A DNA stretch of 64,000 nt, taken from Bradyrhizobium glycinis (GTDB lineage Bacteria > Pseudomonadota > Alphaproteobacteria > Rhizobiales > Xanthobacteraceae). The notes below the pieces were generated by a model, which saw nothing but the letters and a program-made list of their open reading frames with translations, did not search any database and was not told where the DNA came from. Numbering within the stretch: the stretch's first letter is position 1; every line of letters starts with the position of its first letter. Position numbers and translations under genes: made by a program. Positions 24,646 to 33,330 of the stretch are shown in pieces. The DNA is taken from positions 310,001-374,000 of the forward strand of contig NZ_JACCHQ010000002.1 of the NCBI RefSeq assembly GCF_016031655.1. Direction: 5' to 3'.

Positions 24646-25025
24646 CGGTCTCTGCGAAAGAAGAGGCCGCTCCAGGGCGGCCTCTCCAGTGTGCTTTCCG
24701 ATCACCCTGTAGAGGGCGCGCCGCGAGAGGGAGAAGGCCGCCGCCGGCGGTCAGACGGACGTCGCGTCGGCCAGCCGATCGATGAGTACAGGCCCCCTGT
24801 GGCTCAGCGGCCCCGGCAGCGAAAGCGCCGCCCAACAGTGAGGCGGCAATGATGGCAGCGCACTGCGACCAAAGGTCGGATCCGTGAAGGCTTGCCCGAG
24901 ACTTGAAGTCGTCATCGCCAATCCTAAGTTCAAGCACTGCCGGGCGCCGCGCCCGGCGAAACCAAACTCATGCAGAGGATCGAGAAGCCCGTGCGTTTCG
25001 CGGGCGCGTACCTGAGGGAAGTCAC
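24646..25025. other. Intergenic region with one hairpin
   Basis: A perfect stem (AGAGGCCGC at 24662-24670 with GCGGCCTCT at 24677-24685, six-base loop) follows the small secreted protein gene and may terminate it, though no T-run follows. The rest (about 330 bases) has only short minus-strand frames without ribosome binding sites, not called. Confidence 0.45.
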
Positions 25026-25307
25026 ATGAGAAAGCTTGCTCTTGCAATCGCCGCGGCAGCAACGCTCCTCATCGGAACGGTTGCGCCGGCTTCGGCCCAT
25101 TGGCGGGGCCATCATCATCACTGGGGAGGTCCGGGCATCGGTCCGGCCCTCGCGCTCGGACTGTTCACCGGAGCGCTGGCCGCAGCGGCCGCACCTCCGG
25201 TCTATTATGCGCCGGTCTATGGTCCGCCGGGATATTATTACGGACCCCGATATTATCGGACCGTCCGGTATTATCCCGCGGCATACCCTTACTGGTATCC
25301 ATGGTGA
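25026..25307 (+). CDS. Small exported His/Tyr/Pro-rich protein
   Basis: 93 residues from ATG 25026 (GAGGGA upstream). The signal peptide ends PASAH. The mature part has HWRGHHHHWGG, a hydrophobic Gly/Ala segment (about residues 38-55), and a tail dominated by Tyr/Pro (PPGYYYGPRYY, YPYWYPW). Proteins of this composition are frequent in rhizobia and are probably envelope-associated, possibly metal-binding through the His cluster. Function unknown. A terminator follows. Confidence 0.7.
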   Translation: MRKLALAIAAAATLLIGTVAPASAHWRGHHHHWGGPGIGPALALGLFTGALAAAAAPPVYYAPVYGPPGYYYGPRYYRTVRYYPAAYPYWYPW

Positions 25308-25316
25308 GCTGATGCA

Positions 25317-25341
25317 AAGGCCCGGCCTGCAACCGGGCCTT
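25317..25341 (+). terminator. Rho-independent-like terminator
   Basis: AAGGCCCGG (25317-25325) pairs perfectly with CCGGGCCTT (25333-25341), loop of seven bases, ten bases after the upstream stop; the stem ends in TT followed by ATC, so the T-run is weak. Confidence 0.6.
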
Positions 25342-25544
25342 ATCGCTGCCCGGCATCTCGATCGCCTAAGCACGGCGCATCGCATGCGAGGCGCCTCTCA
25401 CCGGAAGCGGATCGGGAACCGAGGGCAGCGGGAGACGTTTTGCCCGTAAGATGCAGGTCCGGACGCGCACCGGGCCCGAGCGCGCGCCAAGATGCGCCAC
25501 GATGTTAGCCCGGCCCGCCTGACGCGATCGGATCTGGTCTTCGC

Positions 25545-27386
25545 ATGAACAAGAACGCCCGTTTCAATCTCGGATATGCCATCGCCGCGATCTTCGCGGT
25601 CTTCCTGATTCAGTATCTGATCTCGGCGGCGCACCAGATCGCCGTGATCCCCTACAGCGAATATCAGCAATTGCTGCGTCAGGGGAAAGTCGAGACGGTC
25701 GGCATCTCCGACCGCACCTTGCAGGGCACATTGAAGGAAGCGCTGCCCGGCGGCCAGAAGCAATTCGTGACCACGCGCGTCGACCAGGACGTCGCCCAGG
25801 AACTCGAGAAGTACAACGTCCGCTTCACCGGGCAGATCGAGAGCACGTTTCTGCGCGACCTGTTGTCGTGGGTCATGCCGGTGCTGCTGTTCTTCGGCAT
25901 CTGGTGGTACATCGGCCGCCGCATGGCCGAAGGCGGCGGCATCGGCGGCGGGCTGATGGCGATCGGCAAGAGCAAGGCCAAGGTCTACGTCGAATCCGAC
26001 ACCGGCGTCACCTTTGCCGACGTCGCAGGCGTGGACGAGGCCAAGGACGAGCTCCGCGAGGTCGTCGATTTCCTGAAGAATCCGACCGACTATGGTCGCC
26101 TCGGCGGCCGCATGCCGAAAGGCGTGCTGCTGGTGGGGCCGCCGGGCACGGGCAAGACCTTGCTCGCCAAGGCCGTGGCCGGCGAGGCCAGAGTGCCGTT
26201 CTTCTCGATCTCCGGCTCGGAATTCGTCGAGATGTTCGTCGGCGTCGGTGCGGCACGGGTGCGGGACCTGTTCCAGCAGGCGCACGAAAAGGCGCCGGCC
26301 ATCATCTTCATCGACGAGCTCGATGCGCTGGGCCGCGCCCGCGGCATCGGCCCCTTCGCCGGCGGCCATGACGAGAAGGAGCAGACGCTCAACCAGCTGC
26401 TCGTCGAGCTCGACGGCTTCGATTCGCGCTCCGGGCTCGTCATCCTCGCCGCCACCAACCGGCCCGAAATCCTCGATCCCGCCCTGCTCCGGGCCGGCCG
26501 CTTCGACCGGCAGGTGCTGGTCGACCGGCCCGACAAGAAGGGCCGCATCGAGATCCTCAAGGTGCACATGAAGAAGGTGCGCCTCGCCGAGAATGTCGAC
26601 GCAGACGCCGTCGCCGCGCTCACCCCTGGTTTCACCGGCGCGGATCTCGCCAACCTCGTCAACGAAGCCGCGCTGCTGGCGACGCGCCGCGCCGCCGAGG
26701 CGGTGACCATGAGCGATTTCACCAATGCGGTGGAGCGCATGGTCGCAGGGCTGGAAAAGCGCAACCGCCTGCTCAACGCCAAGGAACGCGAGATCGTCGC
26801 CTATCACGAGATGGGGCACGCCCTCCTCGCGCTCTCATTGCCGGGGACCGATCCCGTGCACAAGGTCTCGATCATCCCGCGCGGCGTCGGCGCGCTCGGC
26901 TACACCATTCAGCGGCCGATCGAAGACCGCTTCCTGATGACCAAGGAGGAGCTGGAGAACAAGATGGCGGTGCTGCTCGGCGGCCGCGCCGCGGAGCTGA
27001 TCGTGTTCGGGCACTTGTCGACCGGTGCGGCGGACGACCTGCGCCGCGTGACCGACATCGCCCGCAGTATGGTGACGCGTTACGGCATGTCTGAGCGTCT
27101 GGGCAGCGTCGCCTATGAGCGCGATCCCGGCAACTTCCTGGCCGGTCCTGACCGTCCCTATCCGACGCGCGAGCGCGATTATGCCGAAGAGACCGCCGCC
27201 GCGGTCGACCACGAGGTGAAAACCATCGTCGACCAGGTCTTCCAGCGCACCCAGGGCATCCTGACCACCCGGCGGCCGATCCTGGACCGCGCCGCAAAGA
27301 AGCTGCTCGAGAAGGAGACGCTGGAGCAGAGCGACATCGATGCGCTGATCCGGGAGATGCCCAAGGAAGGACTGCGGGCCATCTAG
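25545..27386 (+). CDS. ftsH: ATP-dependent zinc metalloprotease FtsH (paralogue)
   Basis: 613 residues. Two membrane helices (about 8-27 and 107-124) flank a small periplasmic domain. The AAA module has Walker A GPPGTGKT at 198-205, Walker B IIFIDELD at 253-260 and the second region of homology with [19 protein letters not shown]. The zinc site is HEMGH at 421-425, where most FtsH have HEAGH; a third ligand Asp lies in GAADDLRR near 497. It degrades membrane and regulatory proteins in an ATP-driven hexamer. It is monocistronic and differs from the housekeeping form (ELDALG instead of EIDAVG), so it is likely a second copy, not the tilS-linked gene. Confidence 0.95.
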   Translation: MNKNARFNLGYAIAAIFAVFLIQYLISAAHQIAVIPYSEYQQLLRQGKVETVGISDRTLQGTLKEALPGGQKQFVTTRVDQDVAQELEKYNVRFTGQIESTFLRDLLSWVMPVLLFFGIWWYIGRRMAEGGGIGGGLMAIGKSKAKVYVESDTGVTFADVAGVDEAKDELREVVDFLKNPTDYGRLGGRMPKGVLLVGPPGTGKTLLAKAVAGEARVPFFSISGSEFVEMFVGVGAARVRDLFQQAHEKAPAIIFIDELDALGRARGIGPFAGGHDEKEQTLNQLLVELDGFDSRSGLVILAATNRPEILDPALLRAGRFDRQVLVDRPDKKGRIEILKVHMKKVRLAENVDADAVAALTPGFTGADLANLVNEAALLATRRAAEAVTMSDFTNAVERMVAGLEKRNRLLNAKEREIVAYHEMGHALLALSLPGTDPVHKVSIIPRGVGALGYTIQRPIEDRFLMTKEELENKMAVLLGGRAAELIVFGHLSTGAADDLRRVTDIARSMVTRYGMSERLGSVAYERDPGNFLAGPDRPYPTRERDYAEETAAAVDHEVKTIVDQVFQRTQGILTTRRPILDRAAKKLLEKETLEQSDIDALIREMPKEGLRAI

Positions 27387-27806
27387 GGCGGAAGGGCTTT
27401 AAGTCGAATCGATTGCCGCGGCTTGTTTACCCTCCTGCCTGCGGGGCCCGCTTGCGGGGGAGGGTTGGGGAGAGGGTGTTTTCGCGTCGGGATTGCTCGG
27501 GATTGCGGAAGATTTCCCTGCGCGGCGAGAGCCCTCACCCGCCGCGCTCTGCGAGCGCGTCGGCCTCTCCCGCAAGCGGGAGAGGCCGAGCAAACCTGCG
27601 GACAATCACAGTGATGTCCATATGCGATTGCCCCGCGCCTGCAGCGGAGGTCGGCTCGAAGGGCCGGGTGAGGGCTTTCTCCGCTTGGGGATTGTCCCAT
27701 TGCGGAGACACCCTCTCCCCAACCCTCTCCCGCAAGCGGGAGCGCACCTCCCTCTTTGCGGCGATCGAGCCTCATTTCGTCGCGCGCTTGGACTCGGTCC
27801 GGGCCC
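27387..27806. repeat. Repeat-rich spacer with inverted Bradyrhizobium-type elements
   Basis: 420 bases without a gene. GGGGGAGGGTTGGGGAGAGGG (about 27457-27477) is matched inversely by CCCTCTCCCCAACCCTCTCCC (about 27711-27731), and CTCTCCCGCAAGCGGGAGAG forms a perfect local palindrome near 27567-27586. These are fragments of a common dispersed repeat family, here arranged as a large inverted pair; frames crossing it are repeat-derived. Confidence 0.65.
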
Positions 27807-28040
27807 TCACGCAGCGCGCTTGCGCCTGATCTCGGCGGGAAGTTCGATCATCCTCCTGTCCGGTGGCGAACCGTTCGAGATGAGCGGCGCGGGCGCGCCT
27901 TCGCCCTTCGGCGCCTCGATCTTCATGCCGGGATCGGTACTTCTGGCGTGCCATTCGATCAGGAGATGGCCAGCCACCAACATCAAGCCGGCGCAAAACA
28001 GCGCAAGAGCCGCGCTCACGAGATCACGATAATCATCCAT
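27807..28040 (-). CDS. Small membrane protein
   Basis: 77 residues from ATG 28040 (MDDYRDLVSAALALFCAGLM). One membrane helix (about residues 8-28) is followed by a hydrophilic tail with IEAPKGEGAPAPL and ending RRKRAA. No strong ribosome binding site is visible, so the start is uncertain. Family not recognised. Confidence 0.5.
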   Translation of the reverse strand: MDDYRDLVSAALALFCAGLMLVAGHLLIEWHARSTDPGMKIEAPKGEGAPAPLISNGSPPDRRMIELPAEIRRKRAA

Positions 28041-28170
28041 CCCACGAACCAAACATGCGTGCAGCCTCATCGGCGCCTGCGTGGACCAGATTGGAGTGAA
28101 GGCTTCGCGTTTCAAGAGCCTGTCTGGAGCATGTCCGCTTCGCTCGGAGAGCAGATCCGAGCGGCCAGCT

Positions 28171-28854
28171 CTATTTCGCTGTCTCCCTCCTGCCTTCGGC
28201 AGGAGACTGGCCGGCAGGTGAAAGGCCGAGGACCATGTCCGAGAATCGTTCGCCCTGCACCAGAACGTGGTCGTGCAGGCGCGTTGCGGCCAATTGCTCG
28301 TCGCCGGCGCGGATCGCTTCCAGGATGCCGGCATGCTCCTGCAGCGACTGCAGCAGCCGGTTGCGGGCCCGCAGCTGGATGCGGCGATAGGCGCTCAAGC
28401 GCTTGTGCAGGGCGAAGGCCTGGTCGGCCAGGAAGCTGTTGCGGCTGGCGCGGTAGATCGCTTCGTGAAAGTTGCGGTTGTCGGCGTAGTACTGCTCGCT
28501 GTCGCCGTTTCGCGCGGCCGTCTCGCAGGCCCGGTGCGCAGCTTCCATCGCCGCATCATTGTCCGGCGTCAGCCGCCGCGCGGCCAGCCGTCCGCAGGCG
28601 CTTTCGATCTCCGCCATGGTCTCGAACATCTCGAACAGCCGGGTCGGTGACGGGACGCTGACGATGGCGCCGCGGCGCGGGCGGACATCGATGAAGCCTT
28701 CGGCCCCGAGCTGCAGCAGCGCCTCCCGGATGGGCGTCCGCGATACCCCGAATCGCTCCGCCAGCGAGGCTTCGTCCAAGCGGTCGCCGGGCTGAAATTC
28801 CCCAGCAATCACAGCGTCTTCGATCGCCTGTTTCAGTCTGAAGGCCTGGCTCAT
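28171..28854 (-). CDS. matR: GntR/FCD-family regulator, MatR-type
   Basis: 227 residues from ATG 28854, preceded by AAGG at 8 bases; an upstream ATG at 28881 is possible. Winged helix at residues 1-70 (LDEASLAERFGVSRTPIREALLQL), FCD ligand domain with the expected Asp/His metal-binding residues (ADNRNFHEAIYRAS; LHDHVLVQGERF). It is divergent from a TRAP-matA-matB operon, the arrangement of the malonate regulator MatR in rhizobia. A TTGTATACAC palindrome overlaps its start, suggesting autoregulation. Malonate or malonyl-CoA as effector is inferred from context. Confidence 0.85.
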   Translation of the reverse strand: MSQAFRLKQAIEDAVIAGEFQPGDRLDEASLAERFGVSRTPIREALLQLGAEGFIDVRPRRGAIVSVPSPTRLFEMFETMAEIESACGRLAARRLTPDNDAAMEAAHRACETAARNGDSEQYYADNRNFHEAIYRASRNSFLADQAFALHKRLSAYRRIQLRARNRLLQSLQEHAGILEAIRAGDEQLAATRLHDHVLVQGERFSDMVLGLSPAGQSPAEGRRETAK

Positions 28855-28863
28855 TGTATACAC
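28854..28863. promoter_or_regulatory. MatR-like operator, TTGTATACAC
   Basis: A perfect 8-bp palindrome TGTATACA (28855-28862) touches the matR start codon. It fits the TTGTATACA core of sites bound by FCD-type GntR regulators, including MatR of Rhizobium leguminosarum as I recall it. Confidence 0.5.
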
Positions 28864-28890
28864 CTTATCGTACGTTTCCATACCATACGC

Positions 28891-28920
28891 TTGACAAAAC
28901 ATACAGCATGCAGTTGATAT
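28891..28920 (+). promoter_or_regulatory. Candidate promoter of the malonate operon
   Basis: TTGACA at 28891-28896, then 17-18 bases to a weak -10 (TTGATA or TGATAT, 28914-28920). The predicted transcription start falls in the second MatR-like site at 28926-28935, consistent with repression. Confidence 0.4.
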
Positions 28921-28925
28921 GCGAA

Positions 28926-28935
28926 TTGTATGCAA
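28926..28935. promoter_or_regulatory. Second MatR-like operator, TTGTATGCAA
   Basis: TTGTATGCAA differs by one base from a perfect TTGTATACAA palindrome and lies just upstream of the TRAP operon. Confidence 0.4.
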
Positions 28936-28977
28936 GATAGGAAATAAAAAATGCAATCGAGCAACGGGAGGTATGGA

Positions 28978-29997
28978 ATGAGGATTTCAAGACGCCAAGC
29001 CCTCGCCTTGGGAATCGCGGCCCCGGCTCTGCTCCGGTTCGGAGAGGCGCGCGCGGCGACGGCCCTGAAGATCTCGCATCAGTTTCCGGGAGGCACCGCC
29101 ACCGAGGGCGATTTCCGCGACCGGCTGTGCCGGCGTTTCGCGGCGTTGATCCAGGAGCGCAGCAAGGGCGCGATGACCGCGGAAGTTTATCCGGGCTCGT
29201 CGTTGATGAAGACCAACGCCCAGGTCTCGGCGATGCGCAAAGGCGCGCTCGACATGAGCCTCATTCCGATCTCCTACGCGGGCGGCGATCTTCCCGAGCT
29301 GAACATCGGCCTGATGCCGGGCCTCGTCACCGGCTACGACGAAGGACTCGGCTGGAAGAACATGCCGATCGGCCAGGAGTTCAGCAAATTCCTCGCCGCC
29401 AAGGGCCTCGTCATTATCACCTGGATCTGGCAGGCCGGCGGCGTCGCCAGCCGTTCGCGCCCGCTGGTCGCGGTCGGCGATGCCAAAGGCATGAAGGTCC
29501 GCGGCGGCTCGCGCGAGATGGACCTCGTGCTGCAGGCTGCCGGTGCCTCGGTGCTCTCGCTGCCCTCCAACGAGCTCTATGCGGCGATGCAGACCGGGGC
29601 GTGCGATGCCGCCCTCACCTCCTCGACCAGCCTGACCTCCTTCCGTCTGGAGGAACTCGCCAAGCATCTGACGACGGGGCGGGCCAAGAGCTACTGGTTC
29701 ATGCTCGAGCCGCTCGTGATGTCGAAGGCGGTGTTCGACCGGCTGTCGAACGAGGAGCGCGACATCATCGTCTCGGTCGGCGCCGAGCTCGAAGCGTTCG
29801 GCCGCAATGCAGCGGTGGAGGACGATGTCCGTGTCGCCAAGGTCTACCAGGCCGCCGGCGCGACGGTGCACGATCTCGACGACAAGACCGTTCAGGCCTG
29901 GCGGGATCTGTCGCGCGAGACGGCCTGGAAGGACTACGCGGGCAAGAACGAGAACTGCGCTCGCCTGATCAAGCTCGCCATGGAGGCGGGCTCATGA
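28978..29997 (+). CDS. TRAP transporter substrate-binding protein (DctP family), likely malonate
   Basis: 339 residues from ATG 28978, GGGAGG 6 bases upstream. The N-terminus MRISRRQALALGIAAPALL is a twin-arginine-like signal. DctP features: LKISHQFPGG start and the Arg of MKVRGGSREMDLVLQAAGAS expected to pair with a ligand carboxylate, then LPSNELYAAMQTGACDAAL. First gene of an operon; its TGA overlaps the next ATG. Malonate as ligand is inferred from the downstream decarboxylase and synthetase. Confidence 0.9.
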   Translation: MRISRRQALALGIAAPALLRFGEARAATALKISHQFPGGTATEGDFRDRLCRRFAALIQERSKGAMTAEVYPGSSLMKTNAQVSAMRKGALDMSLIPISYAGGDLPELNIGLMPGLVTGYDEGLGWKNMPIGQEFSKFLAAKGLVIITWIWQAGGVASRSRPLVAVGDAKGMKVRGGSREMDLVLQAAGASVLSLPSNELYAAMQTGACDAALTSSTSLTSFRLEELAKHLTTGRAKSYWFMLEPLVMSKAVFDRLSNEERDIIVSVGAELEAFGRNAAVEDDVRVAKVYQAAGATVHDLDDKTVQAWRDLSRETAWKDYAGKNENCARLIKLAMEAGS

Positions 29998-30551
29998 GCG
30001 CACACGGCATCGATCTCGGCCATTCCGCCGCCGTGACCGCGGCGCGCCCCGGCTCCCCGGTCGGACGCATCGCGCGCGCGATGACCCTGCTCAACAGGGC
30101 CATCGTCGTGCTCTGCTCGATTGCGCTCATCGTCGCGAGCACGATCCTGAGCTACAGCGTGGCCGCGCGCTACTTCTTCGACGCGGCAACCTATTGGCAG
30201 GACGAGGCCGCGGTGTTCCTGCTGGTCGGCGCCACGTTCCTGTCCACCGCGTTCGTGCAGGCCGGGCGCGGCCATATCGGCATCGAGGCCCTCACCGGCT
30301 ATCTGTCGAAGCGCGGCAATGCGATCCGCATTCTCGTGGTCGACGCCGCGAGCCTGCTGTTCTGCGCCTTCTTCGCCTGGAAATCCTGGACGCTGTTCCA
30401 CGAAGCCTGGGTCGACGGACAGGTGTCCGGATCGACCTGGGCCCCGCCGCTGTGGATTCCCTACAGCATGATGTCGCTAGGCATGACGCTGATGACGCTG
30501 CAGATCGCGCTTCAGCTCGCCGCGAGCCTCGAGACATGGAGGAGCAAATGA
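29994..30551 (+). CDS. TRAP transporter small membrane subunit (DctQ)
   Basis: 185 residues, start ATG 29994 within an ATGA overlap. Four hydrophobic helices (about 34-56, 72-90, 110-130, 150-175) and the family pattern SVAARYFFDAATYWQDEAAVFLLVGATFLSTAF. It partners with DctM to couple sodium-driven import to the periplasmic binding protein. Confidence 0.9.
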   Translation: MSAHGIDLGHSAAVTAARPGSPVGRIARAMTLLNRAIVVLCSIALIVASTILSYSVAARYFFDAATYWQDEAAVFLLVGATFLSTAFVQAGRGHIGIEALTGYLSKRGNAIRILVVDAASLLFCAFFAWKSWTLFHEAWVDGQVSGSTWAPPLWIPYSMMSLGMTLMTLQIALQLAASLETWRSK

Positions 30552-31903
30552 GCACGCTTGCCGTCGGACTGATGTATGGTGGTGCGACCCTCGCCGTCAT
30601 GGCTTCGGGCATGCCGATTGCGCTCGCGCTCGGCGCGGTCGCCGTCATCTTCATGTACTACTTCATGCCCGCCGCATCGCTCGATACGGTGACGCAGAAC
30701 GTCTACGAGGAGATGGCCTCGATCACGCTGCTGGCGATCCCGCTCTTCATCCTGAAAGGCGCCGCGATCGGCAAGTCGAAGGCCGGACAGGATCTCTACA
30801 GCGCGCTGCATGTCTGGATGGGCCGCATTCCCGGCGGTCTCGGCATCGCCAACGTGTTCGCCTGCGCGCTGTTCGCAGCGATGGCCGGATCGTCTCCGGC
30901 CACCTGCTCGGCGATCGGCTCTGCCGGCATCCCCGAGATGCGCAAGCGTGGCTATTCCGGCGGCTTCGCCGCCGGCGTGATCGCTGCCGGCGGCACGCTC
31001 GGCATCCTGCTGCCGCCTTCGATCACGATGATCCTCTACGCGGTCGCAGCAGAGCAATCGCTCGGACGTCTCTTCCTCGCCGGCATCGGGCCGGGCCTTC
31101 TGCTGGTGCTGCTGTTTGCGACCTATGCGGTGCTGAGGTTCAAGGCCGAGTACAAGGCGGCGCAGCGCGCCTATGCTGCCGGTCCGGCACAGCATCCGAT
31201 CCTGTCGAACGAGCGCTTCACCATGGCGATGCGCTTCGGCGCGCTGCCGCGCGTGCTACCCTTCGTCGTGCTGCTCAGCGGCGTCATGATCGCGCTCTAT
31301 GGCGGCTACGCGACGCCGTCGGAGACCGCCGGCCTCGGCGGGATCCTGGCGCTGGTCCTGATCGCCTCGATCTACGGCGTGTGGCGCCCGCGGGATCTCG
31401 GCCCGATCCTGGAATCGACGCTGAAGGAATCGACCATGCTGATGCTGATCATCGGCATGTCGCTGCTCTACTCCTATGTCATGAGCTATCTCCACATCAG
31501 CCAGGGCGCGGCGCAGGCGATCGTGGCGATGCATCTGTCGCCTTGGGTGCTGCTGGGGGCGATCCTGGTGCTGGTGGTCGTGCTCGGCTTCTTCCTGCCG
31601 CCGGTCTCGATCATCCTGATGACCGCGCCGATCATCCTGCCGCCGCTCAAGGACGCCGGCTTCGACCTGATCTGGTTCGGCGTGGTGATGACGATCGTGA
31701 TGGAGATGGGCCTCATTCATCCGCCCGTCGGGCTCAACATCTTCGTCATCAGGAATATCGCGCCCGACATCCCGCTGCGGGACGTGATCTGGGGCACGCT
31801 GCCCTTCGTCGTGCTGATGGCGTTCGCGGTGGTCCTGCTCTGCCTGGTCCCGTCGATCTCCACCTTTCTGCCCAATCTGGTGATGGGCGCCCCGACGCGT
31901 TAA
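30548..31903 (+). CDS. TRAP transporter large permease subunit (DctM)
   Basis: 451 residues, ATG 30548 overlapping the DctQ stop. Twelve or so membrane segments with the DctM signatures AMAGSSPATCSAIGS, GGTLGILLPPSI and EMGLIHPPVGLNIFVI. It forms the translocation channel; the Asn/Ser-rich loops contribute to ion and substrate binding in characterised members. Third TRAP gene of the malonate operon. Confidence 0.93.
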   Translation: MSTLAVGLMYGGATLAVMASGMPIALALGAVAVIFMYYFMPAASLDTVTQNVYEEMASITLLAIPLFILKGAAIGKSKAGQDLYSALHVWMGRIPGGLGIANVFACALFAAMAGSSPATCSAIGSAGIPEMRKRGYSGGFAAGVIAAGGTLGILLPPSITMILYAVAAEQSLGRLFLAGIGPGLLLVLLFATYAVLRFKAEYKAAQRAYAAGPAQHPILSNERFTMAMRFGALPRVLPFVVLLSGVMIALYGGYATPSETAGLGGILALVLIASIYGVWRPRDLGPILESTLKESTMLMLIIGMSLLYSYVMSYLHISQGAAQAIVAMHLSPWVLLGAILVLVVVLGFFLPPVSIILMTAPIILPPLKDAGFDLIWFGVVMTIVMEMGLIHPPVGLNIFVIRNIAPDIPLRDVIWGTLPFVVLMAFAVVLLCLVPSISTFLPNLVMGAPTR

Positions 31904-31920
31904 CCGAGGAGGCATGAACC

Positions 31921-33330
31921 ATGCTGAGCGACATCCGATCCGGACGCATCGCGGCGCCCGAATTCCTGCAAGGGCTGATCGACACGCTGACACAACGCGG
32001 CCGCGCGGTTCTCGGCATCAAGCCGGATCGCGACGTCCGCGAGAATCGCGATCTCGCGCTACTGGGCGAGGCGCTGCTGTCGCGTCGCGGTGAAGCCTCC
32101 GGCGTTGCGATCGCGCAATCGCTGCTTGCGGCCTTCCAGCAGGCGGGCGAGCCGGAGCGGCTGAAGTTCCTCTGTTCGCTGGCCGACCGGTTCGGGCCGG
32201 ACCGCCGCGCGATCGAGCTCGCGATCGCCGCCTACCAGCGCAAGGAGGGCGGCGACGGCAGCAAGCTCGAGGCGCTCCATGCCGCCGCGGAGCCGCGCCG
32301 GCAGGAGCTGATCCGGCGCCTCAATCTCGCGCCCGGCGGAACGGCGTCGCTGGTGCGGATGCGCGAGGTGCTGCTCGGGCTGCTGCGCGAGCATCCCGAA
32401 CTGCAGGCCGTCGACGACGATTTCGTCCATCTGTTCTCGTCCTGGTTCAACAGGGGTTTTCTGGTGCTGCGACCGATCGACTGGACCACCTCGGCCAACA
32501 TCCTGGAGAAGATCATCAGATATGAAGCGGTCCACGCCATCCAGGACTGGGACGATTTGCGCAACCGGCTCGAGCCGCCGGACCGCCGCTGCTACGCGTT
32601 CTTCCATCCGCAGCTGGTCGACGAGCCGCTGATCTTCGTCGAGGTCGCGCTCACACGCGAGATTCCTGGCGCGATCGGACCGCTGCTGGACAAGTCGCGC
32701 CAGGCGATTGCCGCGCATGAGGCGACCACCGCCGTGTTCTACTCGATTTCGAACACGCAAAAGGGGCTCGCTGGGGTCTCGTTCGGCAATTTCCTGATCA
32801 AGCAGGTGGTGCAGGACCTCGCCCGCGAGCTGCCGAACCTGAAGACCTTCGTCACGCTGTCGCCGGTGCCAGGCTTTGCTGGCTGGGTGAGGCGCGAGCT
32901 CAAGAGCGAGTCGTCGGCGGCGATCGACGACGACACACGCCGGGCGATGGCCGCGATCGATGAAGGCGGCGACATCGCGCAGGCGAAAGACGCCATCACC
33001 GCGCTCGCCGCCTATTACTTCCTGAAGGCGAAGCTGCCGTCGGGCAAGCCGGTGGACCCGGTCGCCCGCTTCCACCTCGGCAACGGCGCGCGCCTGGAGC
33101 GCCTGAACTTCCTGGGTGATGCCTCGGCCAAGGGCATGAAGCAATCCTACGGGCTGATGGTGAATTATCTCTACGCGCTCGAGCACATCGAGGCGAACCA
33201 CGAGGCCTTTGCGGAAGCCGGCACGGTCGTCGCGTCCGACAACGTGAAGAAGGCACTTCGCGCGAAATTGTCGTCGCGCGACCTCGTTCCCAGCAATCAC
33301 ACCAACCCGCAACGGAAGATCTCGTCATGA
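31921..33330 (+). CDS. matA: Malonyl-CoA decarboxylase
   Basis: 469 residues, start ATG 31921 with GAGGAGG upstream, 17 bases after dctM. Converts malonyl-CoA to acetyl-CoA and CO2. Helical N-terminal domain (1 to about 175) and a GNAT-like catalytic domain with FYSISNTQKGLAGVSFGNFL and FHLGNGARLERLNFLGD, holding the conserved Ser and His of the active site. Its TGA overlaps the matB ATG (ATGA). In Rhizobium this is MatA of the malonate pathway. Confidence 0.95.
   Translation: MLSDIRSGRIAAPEFLQGLIDTLTQRGRAVLGIKPDRDVRENRDLALLGEALLSRRGEASGVAIAQSLLAAFQQAGEPERLKFLCSLADRFGPDRRAIELAIAAYQRKEGGDGSKLEALHAAAEPRRQELIRRLNLAPGGTASLVRMREVLLGLLREHPELQAVDDDFVHLFSSWFNRGFLVLRPIDWTTSANILEKIIRYEAVHAIQDWDDLRNRLEPPDRRCYAFFHPQLVDEPLIFVEVALTREIPGAIGPLLDKSRQAIAAHEATTAVFYSISNTQKGLAGVSFGNFLIKQVVQDLARELPNLKTFVTLSPVPGFAGWVRRELKSESSAAIDDDTRRAMAAIDEGGDIAQAKDAITALAAYYFLKAKLPSGKPVDPVARFHLGNGARLERLNFLGDASAKGMKQSYGLMVNYLYALEHIEANHEAFAEAGTVVASDNVKKALRAKLSSRDLVPSNHTNPQRKISS

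Noticed and set aside
24590..24937. Minus-strand frame with a signal-peptide-like stretch
   Set aside because: It overlaps the small secreted protein gene and its hairpin, lacks a ribosome binding site and has no recognisable domain.
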